Positions 1 to 9,153 are shown, counted from the stretch's first letter. The stretch: DNA of 60,276 nucleotides from Methylophaga sp. (GCA_002733105.1 NVUI01000001.1:188840-249115), one strand, 5' to 3'. Translations and numbers: made by a program. Notes: generated by a model not told the origin, from the sequence alone.

Positions 1-411
1 GTCAAAATCGGCATTATCGCGTTAGTTACCAATATGGTATTAAATATTATTTTAATGATTCAATACGCACATGTGGGTCTTGCTTTAGCAACTGCCTTAT
101 CGGCGATGCTTAATGCTGGATTACTTTATGCCGGGCTGAGAAAAATAGGTGTATATCAGCCTGATGCTGGCTGGGGTAAATTTGCTATCCAACTATTGAT
201 TGCAAATGTTAGTTTGATATTGATGTTGGCTTGGCTAACACCTGACAATTCGCAGTGGGTCGATGGAACAGTGTGGTACCGATTTAGCGTATTATTTGGT
301 TTGATTGTGAGTACGGCGGTCGTTTATTTTTCTGTGTTGACGATGGCGGGCATCAAGCTTAACAAGCTATTAAAACCAAATACCGTTATTGAAAATGAAA
401 ACAATAGCTAA
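1..411 (+). CDS. murJ: MurJ lipid II flippase, C-terminal part (5' end outside window)
   Basis: The frame is open from base 1 and ends at a TAA at 409-411, giving the last 136 residues of a membrane protein. It contains the signature of the MurJ/MviN C-terminal helices (HVGLALATALSAMLNAGLLYAGLR-like) followed by two more hydrophobic segments and a short polar tail. MurJ flips lipid II, the peptidoglycan precursor, across the inner membrane. The first ATG (base 34) is internal, not a start. It is the last gene of its unit: a hairpin and the convergent ompW gene follow. Confidence 0.85.
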   Translation, partial: VKIGIIALVTNMVLNIILMIQYAHVGLALATALSAMLNAGLLYAGLRKIGVYQPDAGWGKFAIQLLIANVSLILMLAWLTPDNSQWVDGTVWYRFSVLFGLIVSTAVVYFSVLTMAGIKLNKLLKPNTVIENENNS

Positions 412-431
412 GCGATTCATGATCGATAGGC

Positions 432-459
432 AAAAAAAAGACCTTCTTTTGAAGGTCTT
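432..459 (-). terminator. Rho-independent terminator of the first ompW
   Basis: A 9-bp perfect stem (AAGACCTTC at 438-446, GAAGGTCTT at 451-459) closes a TTTT loop. Read on the minus strand it is followed by a run of eight T (432-439 complement), the classical terminator layout for ompW. It may also stop murJ transcripts, but the plus-strand T tract is poor. Confidence 0.8.
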
Positions 460-515
460 AAACAATTTGAGATAATGACAAGAGAGATTGATATCACTCA
501 AATTGGAGCTGAACC

Positions 516-1187
516 TTAAAAGCGGCGACCAATACCAATGCCCCAAACAATAGGATCGATATCGACGTTAACTTTAGCTGAACCAACAGCTGTACCTTTA
601 AATTTAGCGGTTGTGTCGATATCAATATACTTAACATCTAAATTCACAAACCAATCATTATTAAGCGCAATATCCACGCCTGCTTGTGCGGCTAATCCCC
701 AGGAATCATCTAGATCAACTTTGGCTCCAGGAATGTCTAAAACATCATCTACACTTTCATCAAAGAAATAGGTGTAGTTAATACCAGCACCAACGTATGG
801 ACGGATATTTGAATTTGGTGAAAAGTGATATTGTAAAAGTAATGTTGGCGGCAATGCCTTAGCATCAATGACGTTATTCAACGTCGAAAGCGTACCAGTG
901 GCATCCACATCATGGCTGGAAATAGCAGCAATAAGCTCCACCCCCCAGTTCGGACTTATCATATAAGTGATATCTATCTCTGGTACCGTATCCGAGTCAA
1001 TTTTTACACCACTTCCTGCTACATCGGTACCACCTACCGAGATAGCGCCACTACTATCGTCAGGGTTAACATTAATAATACGCCCTCGAACTAGCCAGTC
1101 ACCCGCTTCATATGCCAGAACAGGTGTCACAATAGTTGAAAGACCTGTGGCTGCTAATAGTGCAATACCAAGTTTTACTGTCTTCAT
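516..1187 (-). CDS. ompW: OmpW family outer membrane protein (first copy)
   Basis: This 223-residue protein has a cleavable signal peptide (about 1-25, MKTVKL..TPVLA) and then an OmpW-type 8-stranded beta-barrel, seen in the RGRIINVNPDDSSG-like start, the LQYHF..NIRPYVGAGINYTYFF block in the middle and a terminal Phe (GIGRRF) typical of BAM-inserted porins. OmpW forms a narrow hydrophobic channel in the outer membrane. It is a close paralogue of the next gene (1664-2338) in the same orientation, so this is a tandem duplication. An AAAGGAT ribosome site precedes the ATG. The two copies differ mostly in extracellular-loop regions. No FNR box was seen upstream of this copy. Confidence 0.9.
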   Translation of the reverse strand: MKTVKLGIALLAATGLSTIVTPVLAYEAGDWLVRGRIINVNPDDSSGAISVGGTDVAGSGVKIDSDTVPEIDITYMISPNWGVELIAAISSHDVDATGTLSTLNNVIDAKALPPTLLLQYHFSPNSNIRPYVGAGINYTYFFDESVDDVLDIPGAKVDLDDSWGLAAQAGVDIALNNDWFVNLDVKYIDIDTTAKFKGTAVGSAKVNVDIDPIVWGIGIGRRF

Positions 1188-1580
1188 TCTTGTTTATCCT
1201 TTAATTTAATTAAAATAACAGAGATTATTCTTTTCTCTATGAGTGTGTTTAGCAAAAAACATGCTCAAACCTTAAAAAAGCAGCTACATGCTCATTTTCA
1301 CTGTCTTTAAACGAGATTAAAGCGGTAAGAAAATATTGCTGTAGCGAGGACGAACTGGAAGGTTTCTTTCCTAAATTATCTTTATGTGGATGGATCTCTC
1401 TCGATTTTACTGGCTGGTCAGAGCCAATATCTGTGTCAACCTATGCTCAGAATGACTAAATTGTGCATGAAACAATATTGTGGAGATAAACGTATGGGGA
1501 AAGTGAGGTGACCGAACAGCTTATAAGAGCTGCTTTTGGCGTTTTTACTTTAAGTGCCAAGCTAAAATTTAAATAAGACA
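1188..1580. other. Gene-free region between the ompW paralogues
   Basis: No convincing ORF, RNA or repeat is visible in these roughly 390 bases. They should carry the promoter of the first ompW (minus strand). A short dyad (AACAGCT..AGCTGCTT near 1515-1536) is the only structure seen. No FNR-type box comparable to that of the second copy was found. Confidence 0.5.
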
Positions 1581-1606
1581 AAAAAAAGACCCTCAAAGGA
1601 GGGCCT
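1581..1606 (-). terminator. Rho-independent terminator of the second ompW
   Basis: GACCCTC (1588-1594) pairs with GAGGGCC (1599-1605) around an AAAG loop with one G-U pair. On the minus strand seven T follow (1581-1587 complement). Confidence 0.8.
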
Positions 1607-1663
1607 GTTAATTCGCGTTTAATACTTTAAGAGAGATTTACACGATATAAAGGTAATTCGTTA

Positions 1664-2338
1664 TTAGAAACGGCGACCAATACCGACGCCCCAAACAATA
1701 GGGTCAAGATCTGTTTTGATTGATGCCTTGCCAACAGCAGTGCCTTTGAAATGTGCCTCTGTATCCATATCAATATATTTAACATCTAAGTTCACAAACC
1801 AATCATCGTTAATAGCAACATCAACACCCGCTTGAGCAGCAAAGCCCCATGAACTATCAAGATCTATTTTAGCACCTGAGATATCTAATACATCGCCAGC
1901 TACTTTTTCATCAAAGAAGTAAGTGTAGTTAATTCCTGCACCAACATATGGACGGATATTTGAATCTGGAGCAAAATGATACTGTAACGTCAATGTAGGT
2001 GGCAATACTTTTGTATCAATAACATCACCCAATCCCGCGTAAGTTTTATTACCCTTAACAGTGTGTTCAGAATAACCTAAAATCAGCTCAACACCCCAGT
2101 TACGAGTGATCATATAGGTAATATCTAGCTCAGGAATAGTATCTGAATCTGTGGTAACACCTTTTGCGCCAGTGTCAGCACCAGCAACAAATAAGTTATC
2201 ACTACTATCATTAGGGTTAACATTGATAATACGGCCTCGAATCAACCAATCACCGGCCTCATATGCTATTACTGGCGTGGCAATAGCAGAAAGTCCTGTG
2301 GCTGCTAATAATGCGATAGCCAATTTTGTTGTTTTCAT
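1664..2338 (-). CDS. ompW: OmpW family outer membrane protein (second copy)
   Basis: 224 residues, with a signal peptide of about 25 residues (MKTTKLAIALLAATGLSA..), an OmpW barrel and a terminal GIGRRF. The start at 2338 is chosen because a strong AGGAGG site sits 7-12 bases upstream; the frame is open further upstream but without homology. It keeps the same NIRPYVGAGINYTYFF core as the first copy. A near-consensus FNR box lies about 80 bases upstream, and an FNR-type regulator gene is the next neighbour, so oxygen-dependent expression is likely. OmpW is a known member of the FNR regulon in enterics; applying that here is inference. Confidence 0.9.
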   Translation of the reverse strand: MKTTKLAIALLAATGLSAIATPVIAYEAGDWLIRGRIINVNPNDSSDNLFVAGADTGAKGVTTDSDTIPELDITYMITRNWGVELILGYSEHTVKGNKTYAGLGDVIDTKVLPPTLTLQYHFAPDSNIRPYVGAGINYTYFFDEKVAGDVLDISGAKIDLDSSWGFAAQAGVDVAINDDWFVNLDVKYIDMDTEAHFKGTAVGKASIKTDLDPIVWGVGIGRRF

Positions 2339-2390
2339 GTAACTATTCCTCCTACGGAAATACTCAAAAATGTATAAATTAATAGGACGA

Positions 2391-2396
2391 ATTTTA
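2391..2396 (-). promoter_or_regulatory. Probable -10 element of the second ompW
   Basis: The minus strand reads TAAAAT here. Its centre is about 31 bases downstream of the FNR-box centre, close to the spacing of class II FNR-activated promoters (box centred near -41.5). The transcript start would be near 2383, giving a leader of about 45 bases. TATAGT at 2396-2401 is an alternative -10. Confidence 0.45.
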
Positions 2397-2417
2397 CTAT
2401 AGTCAAAATAACTGACC

Positions 2418-2431
2418 ATGATCTACATCAA
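2418..2431 (-). promoter_or_regulatory. FNR box upstream of the second ompW
   Basis: The plus strand reads ATGATCTACATCAA, matching TTGAT-N4-ATCAA with one mismatch (first base). The regulator encoded next door has the E..SR recognition-helix residues of FNR, which read this motif. Confidence 0.6.
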
Positions 2432-2501
2432 CAAAGCAGTCATCACTTTAGATTAAGTTTTTGCTAGGATTTTAGGAATTATTGGGTATTTTTGTATGCT
2501 T

Positions 2502-3251
2502 TTAGCCACACAAAGCGTTGAGCCTGTCTATATTTCGCAACAACAACAGCTTTCCATTGATGGTTAACAAATCATCTTCTTGAAAACGTGAGAATAAACG
2601 ACTCACCGTTTCTACTGCCAAACCAAGATGATTAGCAATATCACTTCGGGACATGCTAAGTTGAAATTCAGTAGCGGAAAAACCCCGCTCTTTAAAACGC
2701 TTAGACAGCGATAATAAATAGGTTGCTAATTTTTCATCGGCTGTTTTTTTGCCTAATAACAGCATTAAACTTTTATCAACTGACAGTTCTTTGCTTAAAC
2801 GCATCAAAACTTTAACCTGCAACTCCGGCACAGACTTACCCAATTCTTGCAGATGATCAAAAGGCAATTCACAAACACTGCTGGTCTCTAGTGCTACCGC
2901 ACTGGATAAATAGGCTTGCTCGTGAATGGCATCTAATCCGACAAATTCACCTGGAAAATAGAATCCTGTTACTTGATCACGGCCATCACTAGCAGAAATT
3001 GTTGTTTTGAATGAACCTGAACGCACCACATAAAGGGAAGTGAAGTTACTTTTCTCAGTGAATAGCGGCTGACCACGCTTATAATTCTGGCTCCGTTTAA
3101 TGATTTTATCTAATTTTATCAAATCATTATTGTGTAAGCCTAATGGCAAACAAAGTCGAAAGAGCGAACAATCCTGACAAGCAATATTATGTTCATGCTC
3201 CATTTTAGCAAGCTCTTTAAATAGCGGTGTCACATTGTTCAGTTGCGCCAT
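2502..3251 (-). CDS. fnr: FNR/ANR-type oxygen-responsive transcription regulator
   Basis: 249 residues of the CRP/FNR family. It has the N-terminal Fe-S ligands C25-x2-C28-x5-C34 plus C127, matching the four cysteines that hold the oxygen-labile [4Fe-4S] cluster in FNR. A cyclic-nucleotide-like beta-roll follows, then a helix-turn-helix (EFQLSMSRSDIANHLGLAVE) whose recognition helix keeps E and SR as in E. coli FNR. It should activate or repress anaerobic/microaerobic genes at TTGAT-N4-ATCAA sites, one of which precedes the neighbouring ompW. It is transcribed divergently from hisB. The ATG at 3251 has only a weak ribosome site; a later Met (residue 17) is possible but leaves few residues before the first Cys. 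Confidence 0.92.
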   Translation of the reverse strand: MAQLNNVTPLFKELAKMEHEHNIACQDCSLFRLCLPLGLHNNDLIKLDKIIKRSQNYKRGQPLFTEKSNFTSLYVVRSGSFKTTISASDGRDQVTGFYFPGEFVGLDAIHEQAYLSSAVALETSSVCELPFDHLQELGKSVPELQVKVLMRLSKELSVDKSLMLLLGKKTADEKLATYLLSLSKRFKERGFSATEFQLSMSRSDIANHLGLAVETVSRLFSRFQEDDLLTINGKLLLLRNIDRLNALCG

Positions 3252-3278
3252 TACACTGCCCGTGTTGTCGAATTTATC

Positions 3279-3284
3279 TATAAT
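3279..3284 (+). promoter_or_regulatory. Probable -10 box of the his-tat unit
   Basis: A perfect TATAAT lies 66 bases upstream of the hisB ATG in the fnr-hisB divergent gap. No good -35 is visible at 16-18 bases, so the call rests on the -10 and position only. Confidence 0.4.
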
Positions 3285-3349
3285 ACCTCTTCAAACCCTC
3301 CACCGAAAGAGTTATTATGCTGCTTTGATAGCCCTATTCAGGAAAAAAC

Positions 3350-3943
3350 ATGACTTCACGTACCGCTACGGTAGCGCGTAATACACTTGAAACTCAAATT
3401 GAGGTGAGTATAAATCTCGATGGTAGTGGTCAATTTAAGGCAGAAACAGGTGTCCCTTTTCTTGACCATATGATGGAACAAATTGCTCGCCATGGCCTGT
3501 TTGATCTATCCATTAAGGCTAACGGTGATTTACAAATTGATGCCCATCACACGGTTGAAGACATAGGTATTACTCTTGGCCAAGCATTGAAAAAAGCCTT
3601 GGGAGATAAAATAGGCGTTGTTCGTTATGGCCATGCTTATGTACCCCTAGATGAAGCTCTATCAAGGGTTGTGCTAGATTTATCTGGCCGGCCTGGATTA
3701 GAATTTGATGTTCTTTTTACCCGCGATAAGATTGGTGAGTTTGATGTTGATTTGTTCTTCGAATTCTTCCAAGGTTTAACTAATCACGCCGGTATCACGC
3801 TGCACGTTGACTCAATAAAAGGGCGTAATGCTCATCATATTGCCGAGACTATTTTTAAAGCTTTTGGTCGCGCTCTTCGGATGGCTGTATCATTAGATCA
3901 ACGTGCATTAAAACAGTTGCCATCAACTAAAGGTGCTCTATAA
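3350..3943 (+). CDS. hisB: Imidazoleglycerol-phosphate dehydratase
   Basis: 197 residues, the single-domain dehydratase rather than the enteric phosphatase-dehydratase fusion. The manganese-binding histidine motifs are visible: [24 protein letters not shown] and, near the C-terminus, [19 protein letters not shown]. It converts imidazole glycerol phosphate to imidazole acetol phosphate (step 6 of histidine synthesis). It opens a tightly packed hisB-H-A-F-I-E unit; histidinol-phosphate phosphatase and other his genes must lie elsewhere. AGGAAA precedes the ATG. Confidence 0.97.
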   Translation: MTSRTATVARNTLETQIEVSINLDGSGQFKAETGVPFLDHMMEQIARHGLFDLSIKANGDLQIDAHHTVEDIGITLGQALKKALGDKIGVVRYGHAYVPLDEALSRVVLDLSGRPGLEFDVLFTRDKIGEFDVDLFFEFFQGLTNHAGITLHVDSIKGRNAHHIAETIFKAFGRALRMAVSLDQRALKQLPSTKGAL

Positions 3944-3981
3944 AGAGTAAAATGAACATTTAGTTTGTACACAGGTTATTT

Positions 3982-4623
3982 ATGCATCGCGTAGTAGTGA
4001 TTGATTATGGCATGGGCAATTTGCGCTCTGTCTCAAAAGCATTGGAAACAGTTGGAGGCAATATTACTGTCGAAGTAACTGCCGACCCAGCAAAAATTCT
4101 TGCTGCCAGTCATGTTGTCTTTCCTGGCCAAGGAGCTATCGGTGCATGTATGTCTGCATTAAACCAACTAGATCTAGCAGGAGTCATCCAAACTGTGGCA
4201 GCAGAAAAACCTTTTTTAGGTATTTGTATTGGCATGCAATTATTACTCACTCGTAGCGATGAAAATGAAGGTGTAAATGGCTTCGATATTTTTTCAGGCA
4301 ATGTTCGTCACTTTGACCTACCTGTCGCCAATAATGGGCGCCATTTAAAAGTCCCTCATATGGGTTGGAATGAAGTACATCAAATGAATTCTCATCCTTT
4401 ATGGCAAAATATTGAGCAGGACAGTCGCTTTTATTTTGTGCACAGTTATTTTGCTGAACCTGAAAATAACGCTGTTATAGCAGCGACCACCGCTTATCCA
4501 GATAGCTTTACATCAGCTATCGCTAAAGATAACTTATTTGCAGTCCAGTTTCACCCTGAAAAAAGCCATCATGCTGGCCTGCAATTATTAACAAATTTTA
4601 TAAATTGGGATGGTCAGTCTTAG
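3982..4623 (+). CDS. hisH: Imidazole glycerol phosphate synthase, glutaminase subunit
   Basis: 213 residues, a class I glutamine amidotransferase. The oxyanion-strand region [10 protein letters not shown], the nucleophile elbow [10 protein letters not shown] with the catalytic Cys, and the His-Glu pair in [10 protein letters not shown] are all present. It releases ammonia from glutamine and channels it to HisF. The gene lies 38 bases after hisB and just ahead of hisA, with hisF next, so both subunits are made from one transcript. Confidence 0.97.
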   Translation: MHRVVVIDYGMGNLRSVSKALETVGGNITVEVTADPAKILAASHVVFPGQGAIGACMSALNQLDLAGVIQTVAAEKPFLGICIGMQLLLTRSDENEGVNGFDIFSGNVRHFDLPVANNGRHLKVPHMGWNEVHQMNSHPLWQNIEQDSRFYFVHSYFAEPENNAVIAATTAYPDSFTSAIAKDNLFAVQFHPEKSHHAGLQLLTNFINWDGQS

Positions 4624-4649
4624 TACTGGATCTATTTGGAGAAAGTTTT

Positions 4650-5414
4650 ATGTTATTAATCCCTGCTATTGATCTAAAAGAAGGCCATTGTGTCCGTCTG
4701 CGTCAGGGACGCATGGAAGATAACACGGTATTTTCTGAAGATCCTATTGCTATTGCCCGAAAATGGGTCGATGCTGGTGCAAAACGCCTACATATGGTCG
4801 ATCTTGACGGTGCCTTTGCTGGTAAACCAGTTAATGCTGATATCATTCACCAAATATGTAAAACTTTCCCTGAATTAGATGTACAAATTGGCGGTGGTAT
4901 CCGTGATGAGGATACTATCCAGACCTATCTTGATGCTGGGGTTCGTTATGTCATTATTGGTACCAAAGCCGTTAATGCACCTCATTTTGTTGGCGATGTC
5001 TGTGCCGAATTTCCAGGCCATATTATTGTCGGACTTGATGCAAAAAATGGCAAAGTAGCTATTGATGGCTGGTCAAAACTTTCTCATCATGATGTCACTG
5101 ATATTGCTAAACACTTTGAACAAGATGGGGTTGAAGCTATTATCTATACTGACATTAGTCGTGACGGCATGATGCAAGGCGTCAACCTTGAATCCACCCG
5201 AGATCTTGCCCGCGCCATTAAAATCCCTGTTATCGCATCTGGCGGTGTGACAAATTATGATGATATAAAAGCCCTATGCCATTATGAAAGTGAAGGAATA
5301 ACGGGGGCCATTGTAGGCCGAGCCATTTATGAGGGTACTATTGATCTCGCTGAGGGACAAGCGCTTGCTGATCAGCTTAATCCACCTCACAGTTATAATG
5401 AAATATCTGAATAA
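4650..5414 (+). CDS. hisA: ProFAR isomerase (phosphoribosylformimino-5-aminoimidazole carboxamide ribotide isomerase)
   Basis: 254 residues, a half-repeat (beta-alpha)8 barrel. The catalytic aspartates lie in [16 protein letters not shown] and in [14 protein letters not shown]; the phosphate-binding loops are QIGGGIRDE and VIASGGV. It performs the Amadori rearrangement before HisHF. The start at 4650 is chosen because TTGGAG lies 9 bases upstream and family proteins begin M-x-I/L-P-A-I-D-L; an in-frame ATG at 4605 overlaps hisH and adds non-homologous residues. Confidence 0.97.
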   Translation: MLLIPAIDLKEGHCVRLRQGRMEDNTVFSEDPIAIARKWVDAGAKRLHMVDLDGAFAGKPVNADIIHQICKTFPELDVQIGGGIRDEDTIQTYLDAGVRYVIIGTKAVNAPHFVGDVCAEFPGHIIVGLDAKNGKVAIDGWSKLSHHDVTDIAKHFEQDGVEAIIYTDISRDGMMQGVNLESTRDLARAIKIPVIASGGVTNYDDIKALCHYESEGITGAIVGRAIYEGTIDLAEGQALADQLNPPHSYNEISE

Positions 5415-5417
5415 ATC

Positions 5418-6191
5418 ATGGGCCTAGCTAAACGTATTATTCCCTGTCTTGATGTTGATAATGGCCGTGTTGTAAAAGGTGTTCAATTTGTTGATATACG
5501 CGATGCTGGCGATCCTATTGAAGTAGCAAAACGTTATAATGAACAAGGTGCTGACGAAATTACCTTTTTAGATATCACTGCAACTCACCACAACCGAGAT
5601 ACAATGGTTGACGTTGTGGAAGCTGTTGCTAGTCAGGTTTTTATTCCCTTAACTGTCGGTGGTGGCATCCGTACTGTAGAAGATATCCGTCAAATGCTCA
5701 ATGCTGGCGCAGACAAAGTAGCGATCAACTCTGCTGCTGTGACTAACCCAGAGTTTGTCCGAGAAGCCGCCAAAAAATTTGGTTCTCAGTGCATTGTTGT
5801 CGCCATAGATGCCAAACGTGTTTCTGCTGAAGGTGAAGCTGCAAAATGGGAAATATTTACCCATGGTGGTCGCAAGCCAACAGGAATAGATGCGGTTGAA
5901 TGGGCAAAAAAAATGGTCGATTTTGGTGCTGGAGAAATCTTATTAACTAGCATGGATCGTGACGGCACTAAATCTGGTTTTGATTTAGAGTTAACACGCT
6001 CGGTGAGTGATGCTGTTGTGGTACCGGTAATTGCTTCTGGAGGCGTGGGTAAATTACAAGATCTAACGGATGGTATTAAAATTGGTCGAGCAGATGCTGT
6101 TCTTGCTGCCAGTATATTTCACTTTGGAGAACATACTGTTCAAGAAGCTAAACAACAAATGGCTTCTCAAGATATTGAGGTTAGACTTTAA
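5418..6191 (+). CDS. hisF: Imidazole glycerol phosphate synthase, cyclase subunit
   Basis: 257 residues, a (beta-alpha)8 barrel paralogous to HisA. Catalytic Asp residues are in [17 protein letters not shown] and [14 protein letters not shown]; phosphate loops are VGGGIRT and VIASGGVG. It uses HisH-derived ammonia to form IGP and AICAR. It begins 3 bases after the hisA stop and its TAA overlaps the hisI start, so translation is probably coupled. Confidence 0.97.
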   Translation: MGLAKRIIPCLDVDNGRVVKGVQFVDIRDAGDPIEVAKRYNEQGADEITFLDITATHHNRDTMVDVVEAVASQVFIPLTVGGGIRTVEDIRQMLNAGADKVAINSAAVTNPEFVREAAKKFGSQCIVVAIDAKRVSAEGEAAKWEIFTHGGRKPTGIDAVEWAKKMVDFGAGEILLTSMDRDGTKSGFDLELTRSVSDAVVVPVIASGGVGKLQDLTDGIKIGRADAVLAASIFHFGEHTVQEAKQQMASQDIEVRL

Positions 6192-6571
6192 TGGCTTGGA
6201 CAGATCAAGTTAAATGGAATGATGCAGGTCTAGTACCTGTTATCACTCAAGAGTTTGAATCTAAGCAAGTACTTACCCTCGCCTGGATGAATAAAGAGGC
6301 TCTACAGCTTACTTTTGAAATAGGTCATGCTGTTTACTGGTCACGATCTCGTCAAAAACTATGGCATAAGGGTGAGCAATCTGGCAACGAACAACAGATC
6401 AAATCTATTCGTTTAGATTGTGATAATGATGCTATTTTACTTGAAGTAGTACAAAAAGGCGGTATTGCCTGCCATACTGGTCGCCATCACTGTTTCTACC
6501 AACAACTACAAAATGGTGAGTGGCAAACAACTGAATCAGTATTGAAGGATCCAAAAGAGATATACAAATGA
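6191..6571 (+). CDS. hisI: Phosphoribosyl-AMP cyclohydrolase
   Basis: 126 residues, a stand-alone cyclohydrolase (not fused to HisE as in enterics). The zinc/magnesium motifs are [10 protein letters not shown] and the C-terminal [10 protein letters not shown]. It opens the adenine ring of PR-AMP (step 3). The start overlaps the hisF stop by one base and the end overlaps hisE by four (ATGA). Confidence 0.96.
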   Translation: MAWTDQVKWNDAGLVPVITQEFESKQVLTLAWMNKEALQLTFEIGHAVYWSRSRQKLWHKGEQSGNEQQIKSIRLDCDNDAILLEVVQKGGIACHTGRHHCFYQQLQNGEWQTTESVLKDPKEIYK

Positions 6572-6888
6572 GTGATGTATTAAGTAAACTAGCTGAAGTC
6601 CTTGAAGCAAGGAAAAAAGCCGATCCTGACAGCTCATATGTAGCCAGTCTTTATCGTGATGGTGGCGATAAAATTCTTAAAAAACTGGGTGAAGAAGCTA
6701 TCGAAACAGTAATCGCAGGTAAAGGCGGTAACCGAGATGAAATTATCTATGAAACAGCCGATCTTTGGTTTCACAGCCTAGTATTATTAGCCCACAACAA
6801 TATCGATTTTCAAACTGTCTTGGATGAACTTGATCGACGTTTTGGTTTATCTGGACTTGAAGAAAAAGCCCATCGAGGTAAACAATAA
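6568..6888 (+). CDS. hisE: Phosphoribosyl-ATP pyrophosphatase
   Basis: 106 residues, all-alpha MazG-type fold. The metal-binding pattern [13 protein letters not shown] and [13 protein letters not shown] is intact. It hydrolyses PR-ATP to PR-AMP (step 2). It is translationally coupled to hisI through an ATGA overlap; its stop directly abuts the next start. Confidence 0.96.
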   Translation: MSDVLSKLAEVLEARKKADPDSSYVASLYRDGGDKILKKLGEEAIETVIAGKGGNRDEIIYETADLWFHSLVLLAHNNIDFQTVLDELDRRFGLSGLEEKAHRGKQ

Positions 6889-7227
6889 ATGTCCGATTGT
6901 CTTTTCTGTAAAATTATAACGGGAGAGATCCCTTGTTCAAACGTTTTTGAAGATAATAAAATTTTTGTCTTTAAGGATATTAACCCTAGAGCAGCTGTAC
7001 ATTTACTGGTGATTCCTAAAATACATATCGATAGTTTGGATGAACTTTCAAGTGATCATCAAGCTCTAATTTCACATATAATGCTTCAACTGCCTGACCT
7101 TGCTCGTTCACAAGGTCTAGACAATGGTTTTCGCACTATTATCAATACCGGCCCCGATGGCGGCCAAGAAGTTGGACATCTACACATACATTTACTGGGT
7201 GGAAAAGATCTGCCTAGCTTTAATTAG
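6889..7227 (+). CDS. HIT family (HINT-like) nucleotide hydrolase
   Basis: 112 residues. It begins with the CLFCKIITGEIP zinc-associated motif of HINT proteins and has the histidine triad VGHLHIHLLGG near the C-terminus. HINT-type enzymes cleave purine nucleoside phosphoramidates and adenylated lysines; the physiological substrate is not clear. It starts at the base after the hisE stop, and this his-HIT-tat order recurs in many Gammaproteobacteria. Confidence 0.92.
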   Translation: MSDCLFCKIITGEIPCSNVFEDNKIFVFKDINPRAAVHLLVIPKIHIDSLDELSSDHQALISHIMLQLPDLARSQGLDNGFRTIINTGPDGGQEVGHLHIHLLGGKDLPSFN

Positions 7228-7236
7228 GAGAAAGAT

Positions 7237-7488
7237 ATGGGATTTGGCGGAATAAGTATTTGGCAATTATTGATTGTTTTAGCCATCATCATATTATTAT
7301 TTGGTACCAAAAAATTACGCTCTTTAGGAGGTGATTTAGGTAGTGCCATTAAGAGTTTTAAACAATCTGTTCGTGAAGGGGAGGATAACGTAGCTGAGGA
7401 TACCCATACCGATACATCAACAAATATCGAACAAAGTGCTAATACTCAACAGCAAACCTCAACTGAAAAAGACAAACAGTCGAGTTGA
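7237..7488 (+). CDS. tatA: Sec-independent translocase subunit TatA
   Basis: 83 residues: a short periplasmic start (MGFGGIS), one membrane helix (about 6-21), the [10 protein letters not shown] hinge, an amphipathic helix ([12 protein letters not shown]), and a polar, Gln/Thr-rich tail. TatA oligomers form the pore of the twin-arginine pathway, which exports folded cofactor-containing proteins. AGGAG lies 6-10 bases upstream of the ATG. Confidence 0.95.
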   Translation: MGFGGISIWQLLIVLAIIILLFGTKKLRSLGGDLGSAIKSFKQSVREGEDNVAEDTHTDTSTNIEQSANTQQQTSTEKDKQSS

Positions 7489-7494
7489 TCAACC

Positions 7495-7776
7495 ATGTTT
7501 GATATCGGTTTCTGGGAATTACTCATTATTGCTATCGTTGCATTGGTGGTGGTTGGGCCTGAGCGCTTACCAAAGCTTGTTCGTGTAACAGGACTATGGA
7601 TTGGACGAGCCAATGCTTCTCTTCAATCTATTCGCAGTGAAATATCTAGCGAATTACGGGCTGAAGAACTCAAGCAAGCGTTAAATAAACCACTTAGTGA
7701 AGTGGCTGACTTTAATAAAATTATGCCGATAGACGCTGACAAAACTGAATCAAAGGATAATGATGGAAACGGATAA
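7495..7776 (+). CDS. tatB: Sec-independent translocase subunit TatB
   Basis: 93 residues. [20 protein letters not shown] is the N-terminal helix with the conserved Glu; [11 protein letters not shown] is the TatB-specific hinge, followed by a long amphipathic helix. TatB forms the substrate receptor with TatC. It is short for TatB (E. coli 171), having lost most of the disordered tail. It overlaps tatC by 14 bases. Confidence 0.94.
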   Translation: MFDIGFWELLIIAIVALVVVGPERLPKLVRVTGLWIGRANASLQSIRSEISSELRAEELKQALNKPLSEVADFNKIMPIDADKTESKDNDGNG

Positions 7777-8506
7777 TCAACAATCGTTGATATCTCATTT
7801 GATAGAACTTCGTGATCGGTTATTAAGAGGGATTTTAGTCGTATTAATTATTGCTGCTTGCCTGCTACCTTTTTCCAATGATTTGTATCATTTTTTAGCA
7901 GAGCCACTGCTGCAACACTTACCTGAATCTAGCACTATGATTGCCACAGAAGTGGCATCTCCTTTTCTAACACCCTTCAAATTAACTCTTAGCATCGCTA
8001 TTCTATTGGCAATACCGATATTACTGTATCAATTGTGGGCTTTTATTGCCCCAGGCTTATATGACAACGAGCGAAAAATTGTTTTTCCTTTATTATTTGC
8101 CAGCACCTGTTTGTTTTTTCTCGGTATTGTCTTTGCCTATTATGTCGTATTTCCTTTAGTGTTTGGCTTTTTGACTCAGGCAGCACCAGAGGGTGTTGCT
8201 GTTATGACAGATATCAGCAGTTATTTAGATTTTGTACTGAAATTATTCTTTGCTTTTGGCTTAGCATTTGAAGTGCCTATTGCTACCCTACTATTAATTT
8301 GGACAGGGGTATCTACCGTGGAGAGTTTGGCTGAAAAACGGCCTTATATTATTGTCGGTGCCTTTGTGGTAGGTATGTTACTAACACCACCTGATGTGGT
8401 ATCACAGACCTTATTAGCGATACCCGTCTGGTTATTATTTGAACTGGGCTTGTTTTGCTCGCGCTGGTTACCCAAAAAACAGACTTCTGATACAGACCAA
8501 ACTTAA
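7763..8506 (+). CDS. tatC: Sec-independent translocase subunit TatC
   Basis: 247 residues with six membrane helices. The conserved [12 protein letters not shown] start binds the twin-arginine signal; further family marks are [12 protein letters not shown] and [14 protein letters not shown]. The second of two adjacent ATGs is chosen because AAAGGA lies 5 bases before it; the ATG at 7760 would be 2 bases from that site. It is the last gene of the his-HIT-tat unit and faces a convergent gene 26 bases on. Confidence 0.95.
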   Translation: METDNQQSLISHLIELRDRLLRGILVVLIIAACLLPFSNDLYHFLAEPLLQHLPESSTMIATEVASPFLTPFKLTLSIAILLAIPILLYQLWAFIAPGLYDNERKIVFPLLFASTCLFFLGIVFAYYVVFPLVFGFLTQAAPEGVAVMTDISSYLDFVLKLFFAFGLAFEVPIATLLLIWTGVSTVESLAEKRPYIIVGAFVVGMLLTPPDVVSQTLLAIPVWLLFELGLFCSRWLPKKQTSDTDQT

Positions 8507-8532
8507 CACAAATTTATTTAGCTAGATTCAGA

Positions 8533-8892
8533 TTATTTAGGCATGTTGATATTGCCATAACGCAACCGTGTCCCATGCTCTAAAGACAACAATATCTCTT
8601 CCGCACGCATTTCCCCTGGAAAATAAGTCCCAGATATTTTAGCGGCATGAATACTGGCGCCTTCCATGCTTTTGCAAGGCGAAAAATCAACCCCCCGTAA
8701 ATCCGCTTGGCGAAAATAACTGTCGGTAAAATCTAACCCTTCGGTATTGATACCTTGCAAATTAATATGACGAAAATCACACCCTGCTAACACCGCTGTT
8801 TCACCCGCTAAAATTCGCTGATTAAACTCAGCAACTTTACCTTCTCTCAATAATCGGTAGAGTGGATCATCTGAAATAACGGGTGCTGTCAT
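8533..8892 (-). CDS. Small pentapeptide-repeat protein
   Basis: 119 residues, cytosolic, with no signal peptide or membrane helix. Residues about 35-90 show repeated A(D/N)LxG/F-type pentapeptides (GCDFRHINLQGINTEGLDF, ADLRGVDF, GASIHAAKI), a short right-handed beta-helix; the N-terminus looks helical (DPLYRLLREGKVAEFNQRI). The C-terminus reads EEILLSLEHGTRLRYG. Function is unknown. It lies 12 bases downstream of the next entry, so the two are probably co-transcribed. Confidence 0.75.
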   Translation of the reverse strand: MTAPVISDDPLYRLLREGKVAEFNQRILAGETAVLAGCDFRHINLQGINTEGLDFTDSYFRQADLRGVDFSPCKSMEGASIHAAKISGTYFPGEMRAEEILLSLEHGTRLRYGNINMPK

Positions 8893-8904
8893 ATTTGTTG
8901 TTCC

Positions 8905-9153
8905 TTATACTATTACGTCTAGATTCGTACCAGAATTATTGGCATCAAAACCCGTCCCGCTAGTTTCATCTACTTGACTAACCACTTCAACAGTCGATGT
9001 ACTACTCGGCGCTTGCTCTCTTGCTGTCACGGTACTTTGAGTCTCAGTATTATTTTGCGCTTTTGTTTCTCTTCCAACCAGTAAACTATCTGAAGATAGT
9101 GGGTTTGTTACTGTTGGTTGTCCGCTAAATGGTGCTGTTCCTGGAATTTCCAT
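8905..9153 (-). CDS. Small Ser/Thr-rich hypothetical protein
   Basis: 82 residues, rich in Ser, Thr, Asn, Gln and Val, almost certainly disordered, with a fairly hydrophobic end (NLDVIV). There is no signal peptide. An AAAGGAGC ribosome site sits 6-13 bases before the ATG, which supports real translation. It sits upstream of the pentapeptide-repeat gene in one apparent two-gene unit. No family is recognised. Confidence 0.55.
   Translation of the reverse strand: MEIPGTAPFSGQPTVTNPLSSDSLLVGRETKAQNNTETQSTVTAREQAPSSTSTVEVVSQVDETSGTGFDANNSGTNLDVIV

Noticed and set aside
488-501. TTGATATCACTCAA, close to the FNR consensus
   Set aside because: It lies downstream of the first ompW stop between the gene end and its terminator, with no promoter to serve; probably chance.
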